From: Rhodospirillaceae bacterium
GTDB taxonomy: Bacteria > Pseudomonadota > Alphaproteobacteria > GCA-2731375
DNA: 41,110 bases
Direction: 5' to 3'
Assembly: GCA_018667855.1 (NCBI GenBank)
Contig: JABIRL010000151.1
Coordinates: 1 to 41,110, forward strand
The notes below the pieces were generated by a model. The model was given only the letters and a program-made list of their open reading frames with translations, did no database searches and was not told where the DNA came from. Position numbers and translations under genes: made by a program. This document shows, piece by piece, positions 23,141 to 30,656 of this stretch (position 1 is the first letter of the stretch; each line of letters starts with the position of its first letter).

Positions 23141-23911
23141 TCACATTCCGGCACCCAGACGACCAATGCCCGGCAGTTTCAATGCCGGTGGAAATAGATC
23201 CAGTCCCAGGGTCAGGCCGAGGATATTAAGCTCCACGCCCTCTTCGACCGCAACCGTCAGGCCGGCCAATCCGTAGAGGGAGATCTGCTTGCCCGTTCCG
23301 CTGGGGGCATTGGCCAGAAAATCGCCGTTGGTCAGATAATCCTTGCCGATTGCGATGGCCGGCAATTCCAAACCCAATTCCGGCACCTGGCGGCCCAGAT
23401 AGGCGGTGAAGGTATTGCTGTTGGGGCCCGGCCAAATCCGATAGCTGTCAGGATAAGGGTACTGCGCCGCGGCGCGCATGACATCCGCGATCAAGCGGCT
23501 CGCCCTAGCGCCGCGCAGTTCCAACAGAATTCTGGGCCGGCTGCCGAACCAATAGGCATCGGGCGTATACCGGCTGATCCGCACGGCCGGTTGGCCATAA
23601 CGAACGCCCCAGCCCATGACTTCCAGGCGGAGATAATGATCCGCTCCAGCCGGCTTCACGGCAAACCATGTATGGACGCCGAAAACACCACGCCAGCTGA
23701 ATGCCCGCGCCGCATAGACCTGCAAGACTGCCTCTTGTGTCGTCGCCGGATCCGGTGCCTGGTGGGAGCTGTCATTGCGGGCAGTCTGCCAGTCCGCAGC
23801 GCGCGCCGGATCGGCGGCGCGAAGGGCCAGCGACATCAGCAGGGACAAACCGATCAAAACAGGCAGCAGCAGGATCAAATACAGCCGTCGCCGTGTGGTT
23901 GGTGTCAACAT
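23141..23911 (-). CDS. DUF3750 domain protein, membrane-anchored
   Basis: The protein has 256 residues. A basic start is followed by one hydrophobic segment (about 10-31), an uncleaved anchor or signal peptide. The body has WRGVFGVHTWFAVKPAGA, then PDAYWFGSRPRILLELRG, then WPGPNSNTFTAYLGR and AIGKDYL, the conserved segments of DUF3750. The WPGPNSNTF part suggests a papain-like or acyltransfer fold, but I cannot assign activity. It lies 44 bases after purN and 12 before the isomerase gene, on the same strand. Confidence 0.82.
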   Translation of the reverse strand: MLTPTTRRRLYLILLLPVLIGLSLLMSLALRAADPARAADWQTARNDSSHQAPDPATTQEAVLQVYAARAFSWRGVFGVHTWFAVKPAGADHYLRLEVMGWGVRYGQPAVRISRYTPDAYWFGSRPRILLELRGARASRLIADVMRAAAQYPYPDSYRIWPGPNSNTFTAYLGRQVPELGLELPAIAIGKDYLTNGDFLANAPSGTGKQISLYGLAGLTVAVEEGVELNILGLTLGLDLFPPALKLPGIGRLGAGM

Positions 23912-23955
23912 GGTGAGATAGTGCCGGTTAATTAGAGTTCGACATATTCACAAAT

Positions 23956-24633
23956 TCACGAGGGTGTTTTCGATCTCGATAATTCCGGCGGTGGATTGAT
24001 CAAGACCTGTTCGGGCAACTCATAATTATCAATGGCGACCATCCCGCCGGCGGTCCGCGCCCGGCCTTCGGCGATCAGGCGCACTGCCAGGGGGTAGATG
24101 CGGTGTTCCTGGTGCAATATGCGCGCGGCCAAGCTCTCGGGCGTGTCGTCGGCCGCGATGGGCACGGCGGCCTGAACCAGAATGGGCCCCTCATCCATGG
24201 CCGGGCGCACGAAATGCACCGTGCAGCCGGCGATCCGGACGCCGGCCTCCAGCATTCTTTCGTGGACATGCATGCCCTTGAAGGCGGGCAGTAACGAGGG
24301 ATGAATATTGATCACGCTGTCGCGCCAGCGTTGGCAGAATTCGGCACTTAGCAGCCGCATGAAGCCGGCCAGGCAGATCAGGCGCACTCCCGATGCGGTC
24401 AACACTTCCGTCATTGCCTGATCGAATAATTCGCGGCTGTCGAAATCACCATGTTCAATAACCTGGGTCGGTATGTTGGCGGCCTGCGCGATCTCAAGGC
24501 CCGGTGCGTCGGGGCGGTTGGACAACACCAGGGCAACTTCGGCGGGGTAGTCCTCATCCCGGCAGGCTTCAATCAGGGCGGCCATGTTGCTGCCCCGCCC
24601 GGAAATCAAAATGGCGATCTTGTAGCGGGCCAT
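23956..24633 (-). CDS. purN: Phosphoribosylglycinamide formyltransferase
   Basis: The protein has 225 residues. It transfers a formyl group from 10-formyl-THF to GAR in purine synthesis. Catalytic residues are visible: Asn109 and His111 in VINIHPSLLPAFKG, and Asp147 in RPAMDEGPILVQ. The N-terminus ILISGRGSNMAALIEA is typical. It starts 1 base after the purM stop, with GGAGG inside the end of purM, so the two are coupled. Confidence 0.97.
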   Translation of the reverse strand: MARYKIAILISGRGSNMAALIEACRDEDYPAEVALVLSNRPDAPGLEIAQAANIPTQVIEHGDFDSRELFDQAMTEVLTASGVRLICLAGFMRLLSAEFCQRWRDSVINIHPSLLPAFKGMHVHERMLEAGVRIAGCTVHFVRPAMDEGPILVQAAVPIAADDTPESLAARILHQEHRIYPLAVRLIAEGRARTAGGMVAIDNYELPEQVLINPPPELSRSKTPS

Positions 24634-24634
24634 A

Positions 24635-25654
24635 TCAGACCTCCAATCCGCTCAGCTCCACCCGGGCCGGGCCGTCGGCGGCCTCGATCATGCCGATGGT
24701 CCATACGGTTTCGCCGGCGCTTTCGAAATGCGCCGTTGCCGCCGCGGCATCCTCGGCCGCGGCAATGGCAACCATCCCGATACCACAATTGAACGTGCGG
24801 GCCAGTTCCAGGGCCTCGATGCCGCCGATCCCGGCCAACCATTTAAACAGCGGCGGCAGCGGCCAGGCGCCACCGTCGATGCGGGCCAAAGTATCATCGG
24901 GCAGAACCCGGGGCGGATTTTCAATCAGCCCGCCGCCGGTGATATGGCTCAGACCTTTGACCAAACCCGCCCGCACGGCGGCGAGACAGGACGACACATA
25001 AATTTTGGTAGGCTGCAATAATGCCTCGGCCAGGGTGACATCCGGAGCGAATGGCGCGGGTGCCGCGTAATCATGGCCCAGATCGTCGATCAGGCGGCGA
25101 ACCAGGGAGAAGCCGTTGGCGTGCAGGCCGTTCGAAGCAAGTCCCAGCACCACATCGCCGGGGGCGATGGCCGCCATTTGCAGCAGCCCATCCCGCTCCA
25201 CGGCGCCGACGGAAAATCCCGCCAGATCATAGTCACCTTCCCGGTACATACCCGGCATTTCCGCCGTCTCGCCTCCAATCAGGGCACATCCCGCCTGGCG
25301 GCAGCCTTCGGCAATGCCGGCGACGATGGCCGTCGCCGCCTCGACCGATAGCTTGCCGGTGGCGTAGTAGTCCAGAAACAGCAGGGGTTCGGCACCTTGG
25401 ACCACTAGATCATTGACGCACATGGCGACCAGGTCGATACCCACGTAATCGTGGCAATCAGCGGCAATGGCCACTTTCAGCTTGGTGCCGACGCCATCGG
25501 TGGCCGCCAGCAACAAGGGATCCTGATAACCGGCCGCGCGCAGATCGAACAAGCCTGAAAATCCGCCCAGCTCGGCATTGGCGCCAGGACGTCGGGTGGA
25601 GGCGGCCAAGGGTTTGATGGCATCGACCAATCGGTCGCCTGCATCGATGTCCAC
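24635..25654 (-). CDS. purM: Phosphoribosylformylglycinamidine cyclo-ligase (AIR synthetase)
   Basis: It catalyses ATP-dependent ring closure of FGAM to AIR. Signatures are [53 protein letters not shown] and [14 protein letters not shown]. The GTG at 25654 gives 339 residues but lies inside the conserved GVDIDAG. The same frame continues upstream as [15 protein letters not shown], matching the usual PurM N-terminus, to a TAG at 25712-25714. No ATG, GTG or TTG occurs there; an ATC at 25684-25682 stands where ATG is expected, 4-5 bases after GAGGG. The real protein probably begins there (349 residues). Confidence 0.96.
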   Translation of the reverse strand: MDIDAGDRLVDAIKPLAASTRRPGANAELGGFSGLFDLRAAGYQDPLLLAATDGVGTKLKVAIAADCHDYVGIDLVAMCVNDLVVQGAEPLLFLDYYATGKLSVEAATAIVAGIAEGCRQAGCALIGGETAEMPGMYREGDYDLAGFSVGAVERDGLLQMAAIAPGDVVLGLASNGLHANGFSLVRRLIDDLGHDYAAPAPFAPDVTLAEALLQPTKIYVSSCLAAVRAGLVKGLSHITGGGLIENPPRVLPDDTLARIDGGAWPLPPLFKWLAGIGGIEALELARTFNCGIGMVAIAAAEDAAAATAHFESAGETVWTIGMIEAADGPARVELSGLEV

Positions 25655-25681
25655 ACCGGCGTCTTTGTAGGTGTAGCTGTT

Positions 25682-25693
25682 GATGACGCCCTC
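25682..25693 (-). promoter_or_regulatory. purM: Ribosome binding site and ATC codon at the expected purM start
   Basis: On the minus strand GAGGG (25693-25689) is followed after CGTC by ATC (25684-25682) and AAC AGC TAC. The frame continues into the conserved N-terminal segment YTYKDAG of PurM. Position and ribosome binding site indicate a start, but the codon is ATC in place of ATG. Confidence 0.5.
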
Positions 25694-25768
25694 GCTAGGA
25701 TATAACTAATAGACAATATTGGTGCCGCGGTGATCGCGGCGAGACTACTGCATCTGGTTGATCTTGTA

Positions 25769-26929
25769 ATGTGGCATCGCGCTATTTGCATCTTGTTTAT
25801 CGCCCATATCTGTATCCTGGGCCCCGCCTTGGCCCAAGAGCGGACGGGCGGGGGACCGCTCGCGGACGATATCTTCACCGTCCACGGTCTGGCGGTGGAC
25901 GTGACGGCCGATTCGGCCCTGGCCGCCCGTGATCAAGCCTTGCGAGACGGCCAGCGCCAGGCGTTGATACAGGTTTTGCGGCGTCTTACCCTGCGTACGG
26001 ATCACCTGAGCCTGCCTCAACCCGAAGACGACGTGATCGCACCCATGGTCGCGACCGTCGCCGTGGCTGGTGAGAAAACATCCGCCGTTCGTTATCTGGC
26101 CGAATTGACCGTGCGTTTCCATCGCGCCGGGATCCGGGAATTATTGCGCGGCGCCGGGTTCCGGTTTTCCGAAACCCGCGCCAAACCCATATTGGTTTTA
26201 CCGATCTTCGAAAAAGGCGGCGTGCAGTCATTGTTCGAGGACGGCAATGTCTGGCGCGACGGCTGGGGCCGATTAGATCTTGCCGCCGATTCATTGTTAC
26301 CGCTGCGTTTGCCGCTGGGCGATCTAAAAGATATCACCACCATTACGGCTCAGACTGCCCTTGCCGGCCGGGAAGAGCAATTGCGCGCCATCGCCACACG
26401 CTACAATGTGGAAAATGTCATGATTGCCCACGCCATTCTCGATATCGATCTCGCTGCGGGAGGTCTTCCACAAATCCAGGTCAACCTTGTGCGTAGTGGG
26501 CCCCAGGGAAAAAGCACGGAAGTGCTGGATTATTCGGTCACCGTCGGTAACGATCTGAGGGCCGCGTTGGCTCAATTGGCCCTGCGGGTCGCCGTCGACC
26601 AGCAGGAACAATGGAAACGGCGGACGCAGTTATCCTTTGACGCCGATACCTCTCTTTCCGCCCTGGTGCCGCTGACTGGACTGGCGAACTGGCTGGAAGT
26701 GCGCAAACGCCTGGCGGCTTCGGCCATGGTCAGTGTCATAAATCTACAGGAAATTTCGCGAACGGACGCCCAGGTGGTCATCGAATATCTTGGTGACACG
26801 GATAGTCTGGTGATCTCGCTTGCCCAGGTGGATCTGCATCTATCCCTGGTCGATGCCTTCTGGACCTTACGGCTGATGGAGACGCGTGGCGGAGGCAACG
26901 GAGTTATAAACGAAAAGGCCGCCGAATGA
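25769..26929 (+). CDS. DUF2066 domain-containing exported protein
   Basis: The protein has 386 residues. The first 24 form a signal peptide (MWHRAICILF ... LGPALAQE, cleavage near ALA-QE). The body begins with FTVHGLAVDVTADSALAARDQAL, the region expected of DUF2066, a periplasmic family of unknown function often placed next to purM and hdaA. The ATG at 25769 was chosen because it starts the signal peptide; a GTG at 25730 is possible. It is divergent from purM and overlaps the next gene by 4 bases, opening a four-gene operon. Confidence 0.82.
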   Translation: MWHRAICILFIAHICILGPALAQERTGGGPLADDIFTVHGLAVDVTADSALAARDQALRDGQRQALIQVLRRLTLRTDHLSLPQPEDDVIAPMVATVAVAGEKTSAVRYLAELTVRFHRAGIRELLRGAGFRFSETRAKPILVLPIFEKGGVQSLFEDGNVWRDGWGRLDLAADSLLPLRLPLGDLKDITTITAQTALAGREEQLRAIATRYNVENVMIAHAILDIDLAAGGLPQIQVNLVRSGPQGKSTEVLDYSVTVGNDLRAALAQLALRVAVDQQEQWKRRTQLSFDADTSLSALVPLTGLANWLEVRKRLAASAMVSVINLQEISRTDAQVVIEYLGDTDSLVISLAQVDLHLSLVDAFWTLRLMETRGGGNGVINEKAAE

Positions 26930-27471
26930 CCCTGCCCAACATCATATCCCTGGCCCGCCTTTTGTCGGTCCCTTTCAATGTTTGGCTAATCCTGATTGAT
27001 CAATGGCGCCTGGCCCTGGTGGTATTTTGTCTGGCCGGGTTGTCCGACGCCATTGACGGCTTTCTGGCGAAAAAATTCGGGATGCAATCCCGCCTTGGAC
27101 AATACCTTGATCCCATTGCTGATAAGGTCTTGCTGGTTTCCATCTTCATCGTGCTGGGCGCGCAACAGCATCTGCCACTTTGGTTGGTGATCCTGGTTGT
27201 CAGCCGGGATATTCTGATCGTCGGCGGTCTATTGCTGCTCTATGTTTTTGCCCAGTCATATGAGCCGAAACCTTTTTTGTCGTCCAAGCTGAATACCGCG
27301 ACCCAAATTGTCTTGGCGGCATTGGTGATTGCTTCGCTGGCCTTTTCGTTTGAATGGGCGGCGGTCTATGTTCAGGGGCTCATCGTGGCGACCGCGTTGA
27401 CCACGATCGCATCCGGGACGGAATATATGATCGAATGGTGGCGTCGTATGAACAGGTTGGAGCAGGGTTGA
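26926..27471 (+). CDS. CDP-alcohol phosphatidyltransferase family protein
   Basis: The protein has 181 residues and about five membrane segments. The family motif is present with correct spacing: Asp41, Asp44-Gly45-x2-Ala48-Lys49, Gly58, Asp62 and Asp66. Lys49 replaces the more usual Arg. Members transfer a phosphatidyl group from CDP-diacylglycerol to an alcohol such as glycerol 3-phosphate (PgsA) at the inner membrane. Being a second pgsA-like copy or a cardiolipin-type synthase are both possible. It overlaps the previous gene (ATGA) and the next (TGATG). Confidence 0.88.
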   Translation: MTLPNIISLARLLSVPFNVWLILIDQWRLALVVFCLAGLSDAIDGFLAKKFGMQSRLGQYLDPIADKVLLVSIFIVLGAQQHLPLWLVILVVSRDILIVGGLLLLYVFAQSYEPKPFLSSKLNTATQIVLAALVIASLAFSFEWAAVYVQGLIVATALTTIASGTEYMIEWWRRMNRLEQG

Positions 27472-28565
27472 TGACGGCAGGCAGGCAGGCAACGTATTGG
27501 TTGGTGGCCTTAGCGGTCCTGATAGCCCTGCTGTGGTTGCTGAGTTCGGTCCTTTTGCCTTTCGTGGCCGGTATGGCGGTGGCCTACTTCCTCGATCCCG
27601 CCGCCGACAAGTTGGAGGATCGCGGTCTGTCGCGAGGCCTCGCAACCACCATCGTCGTCGTATTATTTTTTATTCTAATGGTGCTGGCCGGGTTGCTGTT
27701 GGTGCCGATCCTGCATTCCCAGTTTTCCGGTTTTTTCGAACGTTTGCCGGGCTATATCGCGGCCCTGCGTGAAACCGCGCTGCCATTTGTGATCGAATTG
27801 GGCGCCAAGATCGGGATCGACATTCACGCAACCGCCGGCGACGCGGTGAAGGACCTCGCCGCGGATGCCGTCGGCTTTGGATTTAGTCTGCTGCGCCAGG
27901 CCTGGAGCGGCGGCCTCGCCCTGTTCAACATATTGAGTTTGCTGGTCATTACCCCCGTTGTCGCATTCTATCTGCTGCGCGATTTCGATCATATGATTGC
28001 CGCCCTGGATGAATGGCTGCCACGGCAATATGCTGTTACCGTACGCAAAGTGCTGGCCGATATTGACGAGGTCATGGCCGGCTTCATTCGCGGTCAAGGC
28101 ACGGTTTGTTTGATTTTGGCCAGTTTCTACGCCCTTTCCCTGACGCTGTCGGGCTTGGAATTCGGTCTGATCATCGGCTTGTTCAGTGGTCTTGTATCGT
28201 TCGTTCCGTTCGTGGGCGCGCTTTTGGGATTGATTTTGTCCATGCTGACCGCGTTGACCCAGTTCCTGCCAAATGGGGAGTTTGGTCTTATCGCGATCGT
28301 TGCCGGTGTGTTTGTCGTCGGCCAGGTGATGGAAGGCTATGTGTTGACGCCGCGTCTGCTGGGCGATCGCATCGGCCTGCACCCGGTTTGGGTCATGTTT
28401 GCGCTGTTGGCGGGCGGTGCCCTGTTCGGTTTCGTCGGCGTACTGATCGCGGTGCCGGCCGCTGCAGCGCTTGGCGTCATGGTCCGCTTTGCTCTGAACC
28501 ATTATCTCGGCAGCCGGCTTTATCTGGGGCGGGATGAGCCGCCCGACAGCGGCGCCGCGACATGA
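27471..28565 (+). CDS. AI-2E family transporter (PerM-like)
   Basis: The protein has 364 residues with about eight hydrophobic segments: two at the N-terminus (about 8-38), one at 65-85, then a long soluble middle (about 90-140), and a C-terminal block with LVSFVPFVGALLGLILSM and GDRIGLHPVWVMFALLAGGALFGFVG, typical of the AI-2E/PerM/YdiK family. Members are described as exporters or antiporters, and substrates are rarely known. The ATG overlaps the previous stop as TGATG with GGAG upstream. Confidence 0.9.
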   Translation: MTAGRQATYWLVALAVLIALLWLLSSVLLPFVAGMAVAYFLDPAADKLEDRGLSRGLATTIVVVLFFILMVLAGLLLVPILHSQFSGFFERLPGYIAALRETALPFVIELGAKIGIDIHATAGDAVKDLAADAVGFGFSLLRQAWSGGLALFNILSLLVITPVVAFYLLRDFDHMIAALDEWLPRQYAVTVRKVLADIDEVMAGFIRGQGTVCLILASFYALSLTLSGLEFGLIIGLFSGLVSFVPFVGALLGLILSMLTALTQFLPNGEFGLIAIVAGVFVVGQVMEGYVLTPRLLGDRIGLHPVWVMFALLAGGALFGFVGVLIAVPAAAALGVMVRFALNHYLGSRLYLGRDEPPDSGAAT

Positions 28566-29227
28566 ATACCGCCGATCAGCTGATCCTGGAGCTGCCGCTG
28601 CGTACGGCCCAGGGGCGGGCGGATTTTCTTGTTACGGGCAGCAATGCCGATGCCGTCGCGTGGCTGGACCGTTGGCCTGATTGGCCGGGCCCGGCGATGT
28701 GTATTCACGGACCGGAAGGCTGTGGCAAGAGCCACCTGTTGCAGGTCTGGTGCGCCCAGACCAAGGCTATCGCGATTGTACCGGCGCAGCTTACCACCGC
28801 TTCTGTTCCCAATTTAGCGGCCCGAGGTGCCATTGCTCTGGATATGGCGGATGCTGTCGTTGACCCGGAACCATTGCTGCATCTTTACAATTTGCTGGCG
28901 GAACACGGCGGTTTTCTGCTGCTGGCAAGCCGCAAGCCGCCGATCCAGTGGGGCTTGTCCTTGGCTGATTTGCGTTCTCGGGTGTTGGCGGCGCCATCGG
29001 TTGGCATTCTGCCGCCCGATGATCGGTTATTCATGGCGGTGATGGCGAAAATGTTCGCGGACCGGCAGGTGCGGGTAGGCCAGGATGTGCTACTGTTCCT
29101 GGCGGCACGTATCGAACGATCATTCGCGGCCGCGGAACGAGCCGTGACCCGGTTGGATCACAATTCCCTGTCCGGGCAGCGGGCCATAACCGTACGTTCG
29201 GCCCGTGCCCTGCTGGCGGCGAATTAG
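28562..29227 (+). CDS. hdaA: DnaA regulatory inactivator HdaA
   Basis: The protein has 221 residues, a shortened DnaA-type AAA+ protein without the DNA-binding domain. The N-terminal QLILELP (6-12) fits the sliding-clamp-binding motif. Walker A is GPEGCGKSHLL (50-60), Walker B-like is AIALDMAD, and the C-terminal lid has the Arg in AARIERSFAAAERAV. With the clamp it stimulates DnaA-ATP hydrolysis and limits re-initiation of replication. It is last in the DUF2066 operon with an ATGA overlap, an arrangement I recall from other alphaproteobacteria. Confidence 0.92.
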   Translation: MNTADQLILELPLRTAQGRADFLVTGSNADAVAWLDRWPDWPGPAMCIHGPEGCGKSHLLQVWCAQTKAIAIVPAQLTTASVPNLAARGAIALDMADAVVDPEPLLHLYNLLAEHGGFLLLASRKPPIQWGLSLADLRSRVLAAPSVGILPPDDRLFMAVMAKMFADRQVRVGQDVLLFLAARIERSFAAAERAVTRLDHNSLSGQRAITVRSARALLAAN

Positions 29228-29257
29228 AGACGAATTGGATTTGTAAAAGGTGGCGTT

Positions 29258-30037
29258 ATGAAACTGGGAATAGCCGGAAGAACAGCCATTGTTTGTGCCG
29301 CTTCCAAGGGTTTGGGCAAGGGCTGCGCCGTGGCGCTGGCCCAAAAAGGCGTCAATGTGGTGATCTCTGCCCGTGGCGAAGAAGCCCTGGCCGCGACGGC
29401 GGAGGAAATTCGCTCGGAAACGGGCGTTACGGTTAGGGCCGTCGTTTGTGATGTGACGACAATCATGGGCCGGGCTGAATTGCTTGGGGCCTGCCCGGAC
29501 CCGGATATCCTGATTACCAATGCGGGCGGTCCGCCGCCGGGAGATTTCCGGGAATTTTCCCTGGAGGATTGGCAAAAGGCCGTCAACGCCAACATGCTCA
29601 GCCCAATTGAGATGATCAAGGCGACGGTTGACGGCATGCTTGACCGCCGTTTTGGCCGCATCGTCAATATCACCTCCGCGACGGTGCGTTCGCCGATTGA
29701 CGAACTTTGCCTGTCCAATGGCGCGCGCGGCGGCCTGACCGGCTTCATCGCGGGCCTGTCCCGAAAGACAATCGCCCATAACGTCACGATCAATAACCTA
29801 TTGCCCGGGCCATTTGACACCGACCGTCTGCGCGGCAATCTAGCCTACCGGGCCAAGGATCAGGGCAGGGATGTGGCGGAGATGACGGAAATTGCCGCTG
29901 CCAACAATCCCGCCGGGCGTTTCGGCACGGCGGAAGAATTTGGCGCCACCTGCGCCTTTATGTGCAGTATTCATGCGGGCTATATGACCGGCCAGCAAAT
30001 TCTGATGGACGGCGGTGCCTTTCCGGGCACCATGTAA
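29258..30037 (+). CDS. SDR family oxidoreductase with altered active site
   Basis: The protein has 259 residues. The Rossmann motif is CAASKGLGKG (13-22), NAG is present (ITNAGGPPPG, 86-95), and the Ser is at 140 (VNITSA). The YxxxK pair is missing: the region reads CLSNGARGGLTGF, with Arg157 in the Lys position and Ser153 where Tyr is expected. This matches a known atypical 3-oxoacyl-ACP-reductase-like subgroup, so it may be an altered-specificity enzyme and need not be dead. AAAGGTGG precedes the ATG. It is 30 bases after hdaA. Confidence 0.85.
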   Translation: MKLGIAGRTAIVCAASKGLGKGCAVALAQKGVNVVISARGEEALAATAEEIRSETGVTVRAVVCDVTTIMGRAELLGACPDPDILITNAGGPPPGDFREFSLEDWQKAVNANMLSPIEMIKATVDGMLDRRFGRIVNITSATVRSPIDELCLSNGARGGLTGFIAGLSRKTIAHNVTINNLLPGPFDTDRLRGNLAYRAKDQGRDVAEMTEIAAANNPAGRFGTAEEFGATCAFMCSIHAGYMTGQQILMDGGAFPGTM

Positions 30038-30064
30038 AGTCATGATCATTCGGGGAAGCATGAT

Positions 30065-30505
30065 ATGCGGTTAGCTCGGGCTTGCCTTCTGGCATTGTTG
30101 ACGGCTTGGTTGCCGGGCGCCGCCGCCTGGGGCGGTGAGGCCGTCGGCGTCTGGGCGACGGAGGGCGGCAAATCGCACGTCACCATAGCGAGTTGCGGCG
30201 GCAAGCTTTGCGGTACAATTGTTTGGTTGAAAGAACCCCTGGACGATAAGGGAGAGCCCAAACATGACGCCAATAATCCCGATGCCGCGTTGCAAGACAG
30301 GCCGATTATCGGACTGCCCCTGCTGGCGAATTTTGTCGCCGGCGAAGAAACTGACGTTTGGGAAGACGGCACCATCTACAATCCCGAAGATGGCGAGATT
30401 TACTCCTGCACCCTGACCCTGCTGGATGCTGAAACCCTGAAAGTGCGCGGTTATGTGGGCTTGCCGCTGTTTGGCAAGACGCAGATATGGAAGCGGGCTA
30501 ACTGA
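30065..30505 (+). CDS. DUF2147 domain exported protein
   Basis: The protein has 146 residues. Residues 1-24 are a signal peptide (RLARACLLALLTAWLPGAAA). The mature part reads EAVGVWATEGGKSHVTIASCGGKLCGTIVWLKEP, then a segment GTIYNPEDGEIYSCTLTL and VRGYVGLPLFGKTQIW, the DUF2147 pattern of a small beta-barrel. Two Cys near the N-terminus (SCGGKLC) may form a disulfide in the periplasm. Function unknown. It follows the SDR by 27 bases. Confidence 0.9.
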   Translation: MRLARACLLALLTAWLPGAAAWGGEAVGVWATEGGKSHVTIASCGGKLCGTIVWLKEPLDDKGEPKHDANNPDAALQDRPIIGLPLLANFVAGEETDVWEDGTIYNPEDGEIYSCTLTLLDAETLKVRGYVGLPLFGKTQIWKRAN

Positions 30506-30524
30506 AGCTAGTGGTGCGAACCAA

Positions 30525-30542
30525 ACAGAAAAACCTTTCTGT
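30525..30542 (+). terminator. Weak A/T-rich hairpin after DUF2147 gene
   Basis: ACAGAAA (30525-30531) and TTTCTGT (30536-30542) are perfect arms around AACC, 20 bases after the stop codon. GC content is low and no T-run follows, so termination is uncertain. Confidence 0.3.
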
Positions 30543-30574
30543 ATGGTGTCTTGCGCGCCACGAATCTATAGAGT

Positions 30575-30630
30575 CTAGTGGTCTTTCGATCCTCACGTAT
30601 GGGTGCCATCCGTTAGAATCGGACCACTAG
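30575..30630. promoter_or_regulatory. Widely spaced inverted repeat in ppk leader
   Basis: CTAGTGGTC (30575-30583) and GACCACTAG (30622-30630) are nine-base perfect arms 38 bases apart, in the 151-base gap before ppk. A third partial copy CTAGTGGT is at 30508-30515. Ending 26 bases before the start codon, it could be a pair of operator half-sites or a leader structure. No gene was seen in the gap. Confidence 0.4.
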
Positions 30631-30641
30631 GTGATTTGGTG

Positions 30642-30649
30642 AAGGAGGG
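30642..30649 (+). promoter_or_regulatory. ppk1: Strong ribosome binding site selecting the ppk GTG start
   Basis: AAGGAGGG lies 7 bases before GTG at 30657, which makes this the likely start. The earlier GTG at 30603 overlaps the inverted repeat and has no such site. Confidence 0.7.
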
Positions 30650-30656
30650 CCGGGCG

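Noticed and set aside
25724..25740. GCCGCG / CGCGGC hairpin before the DUF2066 gene
   Set aside because: Six-base GC arms with a short loop are common in DNA of this composition, and no other signal supports a function.
27675..28502. 275-residue open frame on the minus strand
   Set aside because: Very rich in Gln, His, Asn and Asp, as expected from reading a membrane-protein gene backwards; antisense to the AI-2E gene.
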